Source: Lysobacterales bacterium
GTDB taxonomy: Bacteria > Pseudomonadota > Gammaproteobacteria > Xanthomonadales > Ahniellaceae
Direction of reading: 5' to 3'
Assembly: GCA_016721845.1 (NCBI GenBank)
Contig: JADKHK010000013.1
Coordinates: forward strand, 2,028,501 to 2,092,500
Length of the DNA: 64,000 nucleotides
Both the position numbers and the translations under genes were made by a program. Below the pieces are notes generated by a model, which had not been told where the DNA came from, did not search any database, and saw nothing but the letters and a program-made list of their open reading frames with translations. This document shows, piece after piece, positions 9,332-22,306 of this stretch. Within the stretch, counting starts at the first letter, position 1; every line of letters begins with the position of its first letter.

Positions 9332-10245
9332 CGCACCCGCTCCGCGGTCCGCAACACCGCGCTGCGAGCGCGCGGATTGACGGACAACTCCGCATCACCG
9401 GCGGTCACGGATTTCCCGATCACGCGGAAACGCAGCACGGCTTCCGGTGCGGGCGGCAAGCCGCGTCGCACCGGTACTTTTTCGGCATCGCCACGCATGA
9501 ATCGCTTGACGATGCGGTCTTCGAGCGAATGGAAGCTGATCACCGCCAGCCGTCCACCTGCCTTCAATCGCGAAGCCGCGCCGTCGAGGCCGGCTTCGAT
9601 GTCCTGCAGTTCGCGATTGACCGCGATGCGCAGCGCCTGGAATGTGCGCGTCGCCGGATGTTTCGCCATCCAGCCGCCACCGCCGAGCGCCTTCGCCACC
9701 ACCGCAGCCAATTGCGCGGTCCGCGTGATCGGCTCGACCTGGCGTGCCGCCACGATGCACTTGGCGATGCGCCGGCTCTGCTTCTCCTCGCCCAACGTGA
9801 ACAGCACATCGGCAATCTCGCGCTCGCTGGCCCTGCCGATCCACTCGGCCGCGCTCTCGCCCCGGGTGGGGTCCATGCGCATGTCGAGCGGCCCGTCATT
9901 CTGGAAACTGAATCCGCGCTCGGGCTGGTCGATTTGTGGCGAAGAAACGCCCAGATCGAGCAACACGCCGTCGAGTCCAGCCGCAGTCGCGTCCCAATCG
10001 GCCAGCGTCGCGAAACTGTCGTGTCGATACGCGACACGCGGATCACGCGCAGCCCATTCGGCCGCGACCCGGATCGCTTCCGGGTCCTTGTCCATCACCA
10101 GCAGGCGACCGGCCGGTCCGAGCCGCGCGAGGATCTCGCCCGCATGCCCGCCGCGCCCGAAGGTGCCGTCGAGGTAAACCCCGTCCGGCCGGACCGCGAG
10201 CGCTGCGAGCGTCTCGTCCCGCAACACCGGTACGTGCACGCCCAT
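9328..10245 (-). CDS. rsmH: 16S rRNA (cytosine-1402-N4)-methyltransferase RsmH
   Basis: SAM-dependent methyltransferase acting on C1402 in the ribosomal decoding centre (older name mraW). It has 305 aa, beginning MGVHVPVLRDE. The SAM loop GTFGRGGHA lies at about 27-35; other family blocks are LDLGVSSPQID, GFSFQNDGPLDMRM and ISFHSLEDRIVK. The frame stays open far upstream through mraZ, but the ATG at 10245 is preceded by a GGAAGGAAGG ribosome site and matches the family start. Confidence 0.96.
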   Translation of the reverse strand: MGVHVPVLRDETLAALAVRPDGVYLDGTFGRGGHAGEILARLGPAGRLLVMDKDPEAIRVAAEWAARDPRVAYRHDSFATLADWDATAAGLDGVLLDLGVSSPQIDQPERGFSFQNDGPLDMRMDPTRGESAAEWIGRASEREIADVLFTLGEEKQSRRIAKCIVAARQVEPITRTAQLAAVVAKALGGGGWMAKHPATRTFQALRIAVNRELQDIEAGLDGAASRLKAGGRLAVISFHSLEDRIVKRFMRGDAEKVPVRRGLPPAPEAVLRFRVIGKSVTAGDAELSVNPRARSAVLRTAERVR

Positions 10246-10289
10246 CTGCCCTTCCTTCCGTCCGACGTCGCGTTTGATCGCGCCGCCGT

Positions 10290-10736
10290 TCACAAACTCA
10301 GCTTCGACATCTCGGGCGTGACCGCGCTCTCGCCGATCGTCATCGCGATCTGGCGCTGATGCGCTTCTTCCGCCCACAACTCGAATTTCGATCCCATCCC
10401 GAGCAGCACGGCGTTCTTGCCGAGACCGGTCGCGCCGCGCTGGCTCGCCGGCACCAGCACACGACCATTGGCGTCGACATCGACATGCATCGCCGCACCG
10501 ACCAGCTTCAATTGAAGATTGCGATGGGCGGCCACGGTGCGGCTGAGGCTGTTCACTTCGTCGCGGACCTTTTCCCAGTCGCGCACCGGCAACAACCACA
10601 GGCAGCCCTGCTCGAACGGGTTGTAGGTGAAGACCAGGCGATTCCCGCACTGCGACGCAATCAGCTCGCGATGGGCCGTCGGAATGGACATCCGGCCCTT
10701 GTCGTCGATCGTGATGGCAGTCTCGCCCTGGAACAT
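10290..10736 (-). CDS. mraZ: Transcriptional regulator MraZ
   Basis: DNA-binding protein of the SpoVT/AbrB-like swapped-hairpin fold that represses the dcw operon, including itself. It has 148 aa with two copies of the MraZ repeat: DDKGRMSIPTAHR near the start and DANGRVLVPASQR in the second half. It is the first gene of the cluster. A phased set of candidate MraZ boxes lies directly upstream, the nearest one only 5 bases before the ATG, so binding could also block the ribosome site. Confidence 0.95.
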   Translation of the reverse strand: MFQGETAITIDDKGRMSIPTAHRELIASQCGNRLVFTYNPFEQGCLWLLPVRDWEKVRDEVNSLSRTVAAHRNLQLKLVGAAMHVDVDANGRVLVPASQRGATGLGKNAVLLGMGSKFELWAEEAHQRQIAMTIGESAVTPEMSKLSL

Positions 10737-10741
10737 ATCGG

Positions 10742-10796
10742 CCCACTAAAACCCACGGAATTCCCGTTTTTCTCACGGGAACCCACCTTAGACCCG
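10742..10796 (-). promoter_or_regulatory. MraZ operator: six boxes at exact 10-base spacing
   Basis: On the plus strand the pentamers cccac, cccac, tcccg, ctcac, cccac and acccg begin at 10742, 10752, 10762, 10772, 10782 and 10792. Three are perfect GTGGG on the gene strand and three are degenerate. MraZ proteins are known to bind several TGGG-type direct repeats with 10-base spacing ahead of mraZ. The array spans the -10 element, the likely start point and the ribosome site, fitting autorepression. Confidence 0.85.
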
Positions 10797-10813
10797 TGAG
10801 AAGAGGGCGTCAA
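10785..10813 (-). promoter_or_regulatory. Predicted sigma-70 promoter of the dcw operon
   Basis: Read on the minus strand, TTGACG (10808-10813, five of six consensus bases) is followed by a 17-base spacer and TAAGGT (10785-10790, weak -10). Transcription would begin near 10778, giving a leader of about 40 bases before mraZ. The -10 and start lie inside the MraZ box array. Confidence 0.6.
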
Positions 10814-10840
10814 GAACTGTGGCAGGGAATTTTTGCGGCC

Positions 10841-10874
10841 AAAAAAAGAAGGAGCGGCTGAAGGCCGCTCCTTT
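10841..10874 (-). terminator. Rho-independent terminator after rnpB
   Basis: On the minus strand a 10-bp stem (AAGGAGCGGC / GCCGCTCCTT) with a 5-base loop is followed by TT, C and a run of seven T. It lies 10 bases beyond the RNase P RNA end and before the mraZ promoter, insulating the dcw operon. Confidence 0.93.
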
Positions 10875-10883
10875 GGGATGAAG

Positions 10884-11238
10884 TGCGAAGCCGGCCGATA
10901 AGCCGGGTCCTGTCGTGGACCGTCATTCCTCTGGGCAACGTGTCACCACGTACCTCAAGCGATCTACCCGGGAACACGACGGGCCGCCGTATCGTTCCCC
11001 TATTTGATCTTGCTGCGGATGGGGTTTGCCATGCCACGCGGCGTTGACCCCGCGCGCGGTGCGCTCTTACCGCACCGTTTCACCCTTGCCACGCGCGCCT
11101 CGCGGCGCCGTTCGGCGGTCTGTTCTCTGTGGCACTTTCCGTCGGCTCTCGCCGCCCAGACGTTATCTGGCACCCTGCCCTGTGCAGCCCGGACTTTCCT
11201 CGATGCTTGCGCACCGCGACGGTCTGGCCGACTTCGCC
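10884..11238 (-). ncRNA. rnpB: RNase P catalytic RNA, bacterial class A
   Basis: Catalytic RNA of RNase P, which matures tRNA 5' ends. Read on the minus strand it has the conserved core GAGGAAAGTCCGGGCT followed by CACAGGGCAGGGTG, the GAAACGGTGCGGTAAGAG block and the 3' core ACAGGACCCGGCTTATCGG. The 5' GAAGTCGGCC pairs with the 3' GGCCGGCTTC to close helix P1. At about 355 nt it has the usual class A length. The ends are set by P1 pairing and by the upstream -10 box, so they may be off by a few bases. Confidence 0.95.
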
Positions 11239-11243
11239 CGCGC

Positions 11244-11249
11244 AGTGTA
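11244..11249 (-). promoter_or_regulatory. rnpB: -10 box of rnpB
   Basis: TACACT on the minus strand sits about 7 bases before the deduced 5' end of the RNase P RNA, the right distance for a sigma-70 -10 element. No good -35 match is seen 16-18 bases further upstream. Confidence 0.55.
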
Positions 11250-11408
11250 GCGATGTCGTGGCCCGGTTTCCCCCGCGGCTTCGTGTGCGCAGTCAACGGA
11301 GGTTGGCGATGGCATCAGGATCGACGTGCATTTGATGATCGGTGACGCAGGCCGGCATTCGCCTTCGGCGGACCCATGGCAACATCGGCCCGGTCCGGGA
11401 GCGCATGC

Positions 11409-11959
11409 ATGGGTGAAATCACAGAGTGGCTGGGGCAGGCGTTTGCCGGCGATCGCGTCGCCGCCGATCGCGTCTTCAAGCGCATCTACACCGATCTGCA
11501 CGACATCGCCGCGCGCCAGTCCAGGCAAGGATCCGCAGCGCGCAACCTCGCTGGTGCATGAGGCGTGGATGCGTCTCGCCGCCGCGGAGCATGTCGAGAT
11601 GAATTCGCGCGCGCACTTCTTCGCGATCGCGGCACGTGCGATGCGCCAGATCACGATCGATCGCATGCGCCGGGAGCACGCCGAGAAGCGCGGCGGCGGC
11701 CTCGACATCACCGCGCTCGACACCTTGCTTCACGATGCCGCCGACCTGTCCGACGATGGCCAGCTGTTCGAGCTCGACCGCGCCCTGGCGGCACTCGAAG
11801 CGATCGATCCGGAGGCGGTGCAACTGGTCGAACTGCGCTATTTCGCCGGCTTGCCGCTGGATCAGATCGCGCCGCTGCTGGGCACCTCGGAGCGGACCCT
11901 GAAACGTCGCTGGCGCACGGCGCGCGCATTCCTGCATCGACAACTGGCGGGCGGCGCCG

Positions 11960-11973
<14 letters not shown>
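11409..11973 (+). pseudogene. ECF-type RNA polymerase sigma factor, frameshifted
   Basis: Resembles the ECF-like sigma factors that are commonly encoded next to Ser/Thr kinases. The ATG at 11409 follows a GGGAG site and encodes MGEITEWLGQAFAGDR...ARQS. That frame then closes at about 11560. Homology continues in the +1 frame as PGKDPQRATSLVHEAW (region 2), AHFFAIAARAMRQI, and the region 4 helix-turn-helix near the C-terminus (IAPLLGTSERTLKRRW). Removing one base at about 11521-11522 would restore an intact protein of about 187 aa reading RQSGKDPQRATS through the junction. It overlaps the kinase gene by 14 bases. It could be a true mutation, an assembly error or, less likely, a programmed shift; no classical slippery codon pair is seen. 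Confidence 0.8.
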
Positions 11974-14608
<2,635 letters not shown>

Positions 14609-14757
14609 AGGAAGCCCTGTCGGCCGGCATGCAAGGCGCCCGTTCAGGCGGCCGAAAGGACAACTCAAGTCATTGATTCGAGAATATTTTTTTCTGCCCG
14701 ATGAGTGGCACGCGATGTGTTGCATCGTGTTCGCGACCTTCATCGGAGGCAACGACC

Positions 14758-16011
14758 ATGAACCGTCCACTGCAGTCCTTGATCTTGGCCCTGCTCGCGT
14801 CCGCAGGAACGATCTCGGCATCGGCGACCGCACTGTTCACGATCAACGCGGAAGCGGCGAAATCCTCGCTCACGCAAGAGCGTGCGTGGGTCGTCACCGT
14901 CGATCCCGGGCTCGATCTCGCCGCTGCCCACACACTGACCTTGAACCTGCCCGGCCACGCACCGATCCAGGCCGACCGGCTCGACCAGCAAGTGCACGAC
15001 GGCGGCTTGACCTGGCATGGCCGCGCCGGCGGCAAGCCGGTGACCTTGACGACGCAGGGTGGCCGACTGCACGGCGACTTCCACGTCGGACTTGACCACT
15101 ACGTCCTGTCGTCGGAACGCGGTCGGACCGTGCTGTCGCTGAGCAGCCGCTTCGACACGCACCGCGATGTCGAGACCCCCGCACCGCGCATCCAGACCCA
15201 TTCGCCGACGCAACCGGCGCCACCGAAATCGCTGAGCCAGGCGATCGACATCCGCATCCTCGTGGCTTACACGGGTGCAGTGGCGACCGCATCGGGCAGC
15301 ACCTCCGACCTGGCCTCGGCGGCGCAATTCATGGTCGGACAATTGAACACCATCTACGCGAGCAGCGTGGCGTCCGACATCCAGTTCACGCTGGCCGGCC
15401 TGCATTACGTCGGCTACGACGACGGCATCGACAGCGCCGTCCTGCTCCAGCAATTCGCCAATGACGCCAGCGTTGCCCAGGCGCGCGATGCGGCCGGCGC
15501 CGACATCGTGGTTCTGCTGGTGGAACACAGCGACTTCAGCGGCCGTGCCTACATGCCGAATACCGTCAGCGTCGACAATGCGCCCTTCGCGTTCGCGCTG
15601 GTCACGCGCAGCTACGGTCTGAACTACTACACGTTTGCGCACGAAGTCGGTCACGTGATGGGTCTCGACCATGGCGGCAGCGGCCCGAGTGGCGGCGCCT
15701 ATGCCTGGGCTCAGGGCCATATCGGATATGTCGACAGCGCCGCGGGCTATCCCGAGGGATTCGTGACCGTGATGGCCAACATCGGGCTGTGCGGCGGCAC
15801 CCCGCCCTGCCATCAAGTGCCGTACTTCTCGAATCCGGAATTGACCGATCCCGAACCACCGGTGCGCGGTCGCGCGCTCGGCGTCAGCAATGTCGCCGAC
15901 AGCGCCAGGGTCCTGCGCGATGTCGCCAGCACCGTGGAGATGTATCGCGGCGCATGGACCGACGATGAGCTGTTGTACGCAAACTTCGAGGAGTCCGATC
16001 CGACGCATTGA
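14758..16011 (+). CDS. Secreted zinc metalloprotease (metzincin, reprolysin-like)
   Basis: 417-aa exported protein. The ATG at 14758 follows a GGAGG site and gives a signal peptide (MNRPLQSLILALLASAG, cleavage probably after SASA near residue 23). After a pro-region of about 140 residues, the catalytic domain carries the metzincin zinc site HEVGHVMGLDH at 295-305. A methionine-turn candidate (TVMANIG) lies about 33 residues later. The glutamate of the motif is the expected general base. The C-terminus ends DDELLYANFE plus ESDPTH, reminiscent of the short acidic FE-type tails seen on exported proteins of this order. The natural substrate is unknown. Confidence 0.85.
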   Translation: MNRPLQSLILALLASAGTISASATALFTINAEAAKSSLTQERAWVVTVDPGLDLAAAHTLTLNLPGHAPIQADRLDQQVHDGGLTWHGRAGGKPVTLTTQGGRLHGDFHVGLDHYVLSSERGRTVLSLSSRFDTHRDVETPAPRIQTHSPTQPAPPKSLSQAIDIRILVAYTGAVATASGSTSDLASAAQFMVGQLNTIYASSVASDIQFTLAGLHYVGYDDGIDSAVLLQQFANDASVAQARDAAGADIVVLLVEHSDFSGRAYMPNTVSVDNAPFAFALVTRSYGLNYYTFAHEVGHVMGLDHGGSGPSGGAYAWAQGHIGYVDSAAGYPEGFVTVMANIGLCGGTPPCHQVPYFSNPELTDPEPPVRGRALGVSNVADSARVLRDVASTVEMYRGAWTDDELLYANFEESDPTH

Positions 16012-16024
16012 CGCCGGATCGGGA

Positions 16025-16055
16025 CGCCGGGCGGCGGTCTCTGCCGCGCCCGGCG
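16025..16055. other. Strong GC hairpin between convergent genes
   Basis: CGCCGGGC (16025-16032) pairs with GCCCGGCG (16048-16055). An inner GCGG/CCGC pairing with one bulged base continues the stem around a TCTCT loop. There is no T-run on either strand, so it may act as a transcript-end stabiliser for the two convergent genes rather than as a classical terminator. Confidence 0.5.
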
Positions 16056-16063
16056 CGACGTCG

Positions 16064-16555
16064 TCAGACGCGGAAGAAGCGCAGCAGCCCGAGCAGCACC
16101 GCACGCACCTGCGCGGGCGCCGTGGCGGCATCGAGGGTCTGTCCGTTGACGACCAGCTGGCCCGACAGGTCCGGGCCTTCCTCGGCATTCTTCACGATCT
16201 TCAGATCGACGAAGCTGATCGTGACCTGCTGCGAATTGCCGTTGCCGTTGTTGCCGCCGGCATTTCCGGACAGGGTGATCGCGCCATCGTAGGTCACGGT
16301 CACCAATTCTCCGTCGCGCACCACTTCGCGCGAGACGGTGCCATCGACGAAGCGGGTCTCGGCGCGCGGATGGAAGTTGGTGAAGCGGGCTTCCGCGACG
16401 CGGCTGCCGCTGTCTTCGCCGAGCGCACCCGCCGACTGGATGATGGCGCGGCCATTGAAGTCATCGCTGATCGTGGTCGTGCGCTCGAACGTCAGCGCGC
16501 TGGCCGTCAGGGACGCGGCGGCCAGCGCCAACGCCAACAAGGTCTTATTGAACAT
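16064..16555 (-). CDS. Small exported protein of unknown function
   Basis: 163 aa starting MFNKTLLALALAAASLTASA, a typical signal peptide with cleavage after SALT or ASA near residue 20. The ATG at 16555 has a GGAG site upstream. The mature part is rich in beta-prone residues with a glycine/asparagine-rich loop (GNAGGNNGNGNSQQ) in the middle. It ends with a short hydrophobic-basic tail, LLGLLRFFRV. No family recognised. It faces the metalloprotease gene across the GC hairpin and shows no obvious functional link. Confidence 0.7.
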   Translation of the reverse strand: MFNKTLLALALAAASLTASALTFERTTTISDDFNGRAIIQSAGALGEDSGSRVAEARFTNFHPRAETRFVDGTVSREVVRDGELVTVTYDGAITLSGNAGGNNGNGNSQQVTISFVDLKIVKNAEEGPDLSGQLVVNGQTLDAATAPAQVRAVLLGLLRFFRV

Positions 16556-16659
16556 GATCGTTTCTCCGATTGTGGGATGACGAAGCGACCTTGGCCTTCG
16601 GTCGGCTTCGAACACCCACAACGCGGACGATCCGGATCGGTTGACGAGCGCCTACCCGT

Positions 16660-18071
<1,412 letters not shown>

Positions 18072-18075
<4 letters not shown>

Positions 18076-19541
18076 TTCTCTCGCTTCGAAAACAGAAGAT
18101 AGATTGCCGCAGCGACAAACAGACCGACGAACCATGCATACGCGTAGATCGCGTCGAAGATCGCAGGCACCGTTTCGACGAATCCGGCAGCGTGCAGGAA
18201 GCCGGGCAGGTTCGGCAGCACGCCGAGAATCAATGCGAGGAAAGCGACCGGATTCCAGCCGCCGCGATAGCTGTAGCGGCCGCCTTCCTTGTAGAGCTCT
18301 TCGGTATCCAGCTGCATGCGACGGATCATGAAGTAGTCGACGAGCATGATGCCGGCGACCGGGCCGAGCAGGGCCGAATAGCCGATCAGCCAGGTGAAGA
18401 TGTAGCCGTCGGTGCTGGCCAAGATCTTCCAGGGCATCGCCAGCAGGGCGATGCCGGCCGTGATCAGCGCGCCGGCCCGATAGCTGATGCGGCGCGGCGA
18501 CAGGTTCGAGAAATCGTAGGCCGTACCCACGAGATTGGCCGCCAGGTTGCAGCACATCGTGTCCAGGGTCAGGAAGAACAGCGCCAGCACGACGGCGAGG
18601 CCGGAAAAGCGGCCGGCGAGCTCGACCGGGTCCCAGATCGCGCTGCCGAACAGCACCACCGTCGCCGCCGTGACGATCACCGACATCAGCGCAAGCAGGG
18701 CCATCGGCAAGGGCAGACCGATGCTCTGGCCCACCAGTTGGTCACGCTGCGAACGCGCGAATCGCGTGAAGTCCGGAATATTCAGTGCCAGCGTCGCCCA
18801 GAACCCGACCATCGCCGTGAGCGACGGCCAGAACGTGTGCCAGAACAGGCCTTCCTTTTTGCCGCCCGGCTCGAACTGCGAGGGTGCGGCCATGATCTCG
18901 GAGAAGCCTCCGGTGGCATTCAATGCCCACCACACCACCAGCGCGCAGATCACGATCTTGATCGGCGCGGAAATCGATTCCAGCCAGCGGATCGATTCCG
19001 TCCCGTGCACGACGAAATACAGCTGCAGCAACCAGAACCCGACGAAGCAGCCGAGCTGTCCGGCGTCGATGCCGAACCAGGGCAAAGGTGCACCCTTCAG
19101 CGCATCGAACGCGAGAATGTTGACCAGCGTGTAGATCGCCAGACCGCCGAACCAGGTCTGGATGCCGTACCAGCCGCAGGCCACGATGGCGCGCAACAGC
19201 GCCGGCACCTTGGCGCCCTGCGTGCCGAACGATGAACGCACCAGCACCGCATAGGGAATGCCGTACTTCGCCCCGGCATGGCCGATCAGCAACATCGGCA
19301 CCAGCACGATGGCATTGCCGAGCAGCACGGTCGACACCGCTTGCCAGGGCGACATGCCCTGGTCGATCAGGCCAGCCGCCAGCGTGTAGGACGGGATACA
19401 CATCACCATGCCGATCCACAACGCGGTGTAGTGGTACCAGGTCCAGGTCCGGTCGTTCTTCGCGGTCGGCATCAGATCCTGGTTGATCAGATCCAGACTG
19501 ACCGGCGGCGCCCTGTCGTAGTCCATCGCCTTCGACCGCAT
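18072..19541 (-). CDS. NCS1-family nucleobase permease
   Basis: 489-aa inner-membrane protein with about twelve hydrophobic segments, resembling nucleobase:cation symporter-1 transporters for uracil, cytosine, allantoin or hydantoin. Landmarks are the N-terminal NQDLMPTAKNDRTWTWYHY region and the helix with NIPDFTRFARSQ. The open frame extends 43 codons upstream into preA, but the ATG at 19541 (MRSKAMDYDRAPP) shares one base with the preA stop and is the sensible start. Its position between preA and hydA suggests uptake of uracil, thymine or dihydropyrimidines. Confidence 0.88.
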
Positions 19542-20806
19542 CAGGCCTTCTCCGCCATCGGATTGTTCGGGTGCGTGGTCCAGTTCTGGAACGAACCATC
19601 GTCGACGCGTTCCATCGTGATGCAGTCGTCGACCGGGCAGACGTGCATGCACAGGTTGCAGCCGACGCATTCAGCGTCGACCACCTCGAAATGGCGCTTG
19701 CCGTCCTTCTCGCGCAGGATCGCCTGATGCGCGGTGTCCTCGCAGGCGATGTGGCAGAGCCCGCACTGGATGCACAGATCCTGGTTGATGCGCGCCTTGA
19801 TGTCGTACTTCAGGTTCAGGAATTTCCAGTCGGTGACGTTCTTCGTGGCGCGGCCGCGGAAGTCCTCGATGGTCTTGTAGCCCTTGCTGTCCATCCAGTT
19901 CGACAAGCCGCTGATCATGTCCTCGACGATGCGGAAGCCGTAATGCATCGCTGCGGTGCAGACCTGCACGTTGCCGGCGCCGAGCGCGATGAATTCGGCG
20001 GCGTCGCGCCAGGTGCCGATGCCGCCGATGGCGCTGATCGGCAGACCCGCCGTCTGCGGATCGCGCGCGATCTCGGCGACCATGTTCAATGCGATCGGGC
20101 GTACCGCCGGTCCGCAGTAACCGCCATGCGTGCCCTTGCCGTCGACGGTCGGGGTCGGCGCCATCAGATCGAGGTCGATCGTGGTGATCGAATTGATCGT
20201 GTTGATCAGCGACACCGCATCGGTGCCGCCCTTGTGCGCCGCACGCGCCGGCCAGCGGATGTCGGTGATGTTCGGCGTCAGCTTGACGATGCAGGGCAGC
20301 TTCGAGTGTTGCTTCACCCAGCGCGCGACCATCTCGATGTATTCGGGCACCTGCCCGACCGCCGCGCCCATGCCGCGTTCGCTCATGCCGTGCGGACAAC
20401 CGAAATTCAGCTCGACCGCATCGGCACCGGTGTCTTCGACCATCGGCAGGATGTATTTCCAGCTCGCCTCGTCGCAGGGCACCATCAGCGACACGATCAT
20501 CGCGCGATCCGGCCACGCCCGTTTCACCTCGCGAATCTCGTCGAGGTTGGTGCGGAGCGGACGGTCGGAAATCAGCTCGATGTTGTTCAGACCGGCCATG
20601 CGCTGGCCGTTCCATTGCACGGCGCCGTAGCGCGAACTCACGTTGACCACCGGCGGGTCGAGCCCGAGCGTCTTCCAGACCACGCCACCCCATCCGGCCT
20701 CGAAGGCGCGGATGACGTTGTAGGCCTTGTCGGTGGGCGGCGCGGACGCCAGCCAAAACGGATTCGGCGATGTCACGCCGACGAAATTGCACGATAGATC
20801 GGCCAT
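19541..20806 (-). CDS. preA: Dihydropyrimidine dehydrogenase (NAD+) subunit PreA
   Basis: 421-aa catalytic subunit that reduces uracil or thymine with FMN. The N-terminal TIM barrel resembles dihydroorotate dehydrogenase and carries the active-site stretch NFGCPHGMSERGMG with its catalytic cysteine. The C-terminal ferredoxin domain has two 4Fe-4S motifs: CIQCGLCHIAC and CVGCNLCMHVC with PVDDC. It partners with PreT, which lies 10 bases upstream, and overlaps the permease start by 1 base. Confidence 0.95.
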   Translation of the reverse strand: MADLSCNFVGVTSPNPFWLASAPPTDKAYNVIRAFEAGWGGVVWKTLGLDPPVVNVSSRYGAVQWNGQRMAGLNNIELISDRPLRTNLDEIREVKRAWPDRAMIVSLMVPCDEASWKYILPMVEDTGADAVELNFGCPHGMSERGMGAAVGQVPEYIEMVARWVKQHSKLPCIVKLTPNITDIRWPARAAHKGGTDAVSLINTINSITTIDLDLMAPTPTVDGKGTHGGYCGPAVRPIALNMVAEIARDPQTAGLPISAIGGIGTWRDAAEFIALGAGNVQVCTAAMHYGFRIVEDMISGLSNWMDSKGYKTIEDFRGRATKNVTDWKFLNLKYDIKARINQDLCIQCGLCHIACEDTAHQAILREKDGKRHFEVVDAECVGCNLCMHVCPVDDCITMERVDDGSFQNWTTHPNNPMAEKA

Positions 20807-20816
20807 GTGACGTTCC

Positions 20817-22169
20817 TCAGGCCTGGGTCAGATGGGCATGGATCGCGGCGGCGGCATGCTTGCCATCCGCCACCGATTGCACGGTGAGATCGGTCTTGCC
20901 GCCGACGCAGTCGCCACCGGCATAGACGCCGGCGAGACTGGTCGCGAAGTTCGCGTCGACGGCGATGCGGCCCTTGTGCAGGCGCAACAGTTCGACGCCT
21001 GCTTCGGACAGTCCGTCGCTGCGCATCACCTGTCCGATCGCCTTGAGCACGACATCGGCATCGAGGTCGAAGAATTCGCCGCAACCGATCAGCTTTCCGG
21101 CGTCGATGCGCGTGTGTTCGAAGCGGATGCCGGCGACCACGCCATGGCGTTCGATCAGTTCGGTCGGCTGCGCGTAATGAATCACGTGCACGCCTTCGGA
21201 CTGCGCGAACGCCTGTTCGTGGTCGGTCGCGCTCATCGCGTCGGCGCCACGGCGATAGACCAGGGTCACGCGTTCGGCGCCGAGCCGCTTGCTCTGCACG
21301 GCCGCGTCGATCGCGGTGTTGCCGCCTCCGATCACCACCACGCGTCGCCCGACCGGCAACGCCGCCTTGTCCGCGACCTGACGCAGTTCGGCGATGAAGT
21401 CGACCGCATCACGCACGCCGGGCAGCGATTCATCGGCGATGCCGAGCGCGTTCACGCCGGCAAGGCCAAGCCCGAGGAAGACGGCATCGTATTCGCGGCG
21501 CAGTTGCGACAATTGCAGGTCGCGCCCGAGCGCCTTGCCGTATTGCACGCGGATGCCGCCGATCGACAGCAACCACTCGACTTCACGCTGCGAGAAATCG
21601 ACGACCTTGTAGGCCGCGATCCCGTATTCGTTGAGACCCCCCGGCTTCGGGCGCGCCTCGAATACTTCGACCTCGTGCCCGCGCAGTGCCAGCGCATGCG
21701 CGCAAGCCAGCCCGGCCGGACCCGCGCCCACCACGGCGATGCGCTTGCCGGTGCGTTCGGCGCGCGTGAACAGCTGCACGTCCTGCTCGAACACCCAGTC
21801 GGTCGCGTACCGCTGAAGCGCGCCGATCTCGACCGGCTTGTCTTCCGGATCATTGCGCACGCATTCGCCTTCGCACAGGATCTCGGTCGGGCAGACACGC
21901 GCGCACTGGCCACCGAAAATGTTGGCGTCGAGGATCTTGCTCGCCGCACCGACGAGATTGTCGGTGCTGATGGCGCGGATGAAGCCCGGGATGTCGATCG
22001 CCGTCGGGCAGGCCTGGATGCAGGGCGCGTCGTAGCAGAAGTGACAACGACTGGCCTCGATCAGTGCGCGTTGCCGATCGAGCGGCGGCGCCACGTCGGA
22101 AAAATTCGTCGCGAGTTGTGCCGGCATCAGCCGACCGGCCGCGATGTCCCCGGTTTCCTTTCTGGCCAT
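20817..22169 (-). CDS. preT: Dihydropyrimidine dehydrogenase subunit PreT (NAD(P)H:FAD/Fe-S)
   Basis: 450-aa glutamate-synthase-like flavoprotein that feeds electrons from NAD(P)H to PreA. It has an N-terminal cysteine-rich Fe-S region (CHFCYDAPCIQACP and CARVCPTEILCEGEC), an FAD Rossmann motif (VVGAGPAGLACAHAL) and an NAD(P)H Rossmann motif (VVIGGGNTAIDAA). The ATG at 22169 follows a GGAGGG site; an earlier in-frame start would add residues foreign to the family. First gene of the operon, with an inverted repeat just upstream. Confidence 0.95.
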   Translation of the reverse strand: MARKETGDIAAGRLMPAQLATNFSDVAPPLDRQRALIEASRCHFCYDAPCIQACPTAIDIPGFIRAISTDNLVGAASKILDANIFGGQCARVCPTEILCEGECVRNDPEDKPVEIGALQRYATDWVFEQDVQLFTRAERTGKRIAVVGAGPAGLACAHALALRGHEVEVFEARPKPGGLNEYGIAAYKVVDFSQREVEWLLSIGGIRVQYGKALGRDLQLSQLRREYDAVFLGLGLAGVNALGIADESLPGVRDAVDFIAELRQVADKAALPVGRRVVVIGGGNTAIDAAVQSKRLGAERVTLVYRRGADAMSATDHEQAFAQSEGVHVIHYAQPTELIERHGVVAGIRFEHTRIDAGKLIGCGEFFDLDADVVLKAIGQVMRSDGLSEAGVELLRLHKGRIAVDANFATSLAGVYAGGDCVGGKTDLTVQSVADGKHAAAAIHAHLTQA

Positions 22170-22179
22170 GTTCCCTCCG

Positions 22180-22217
22180 CAATGGCAAAGAATGTTTTTA
22201 TTCGCAATGTGCCATTG
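22180..22217. promoter_or_regulatory. Inverted repeat ahead of preT, possible operator
   Basis: CAATGGCA (22180-22187) and TGCCATTG (22210-22217) form perfect 8-bp arms whose centres are 30 bases, about three helical turns, apart. The arms lie 10 bases upstream of the preT ATG. Between them is AT-rich sequence with a second small inverted repeat (GAAT...ATTC). Its place in the divergent preT / GGDEF region suggests a repressor or activator site, but no regulator gene is adjacent. Confidence 0.5.
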
Positions 22218-22306
22218 GCGCAAGCGGCGTCGCAATGCACGACGGCCATCGACACACGCACGAGCGCACTCCAGAATCGGCCCCTACCTCCATGGGAGAA
22301 ACGTGC

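Noticed and set aside
10810..11345. Several small open frames on both strands around 11000
   Set aside because: They all lie within the RNase P RNA gene or its flank; the RNA assignment explains the sequence.
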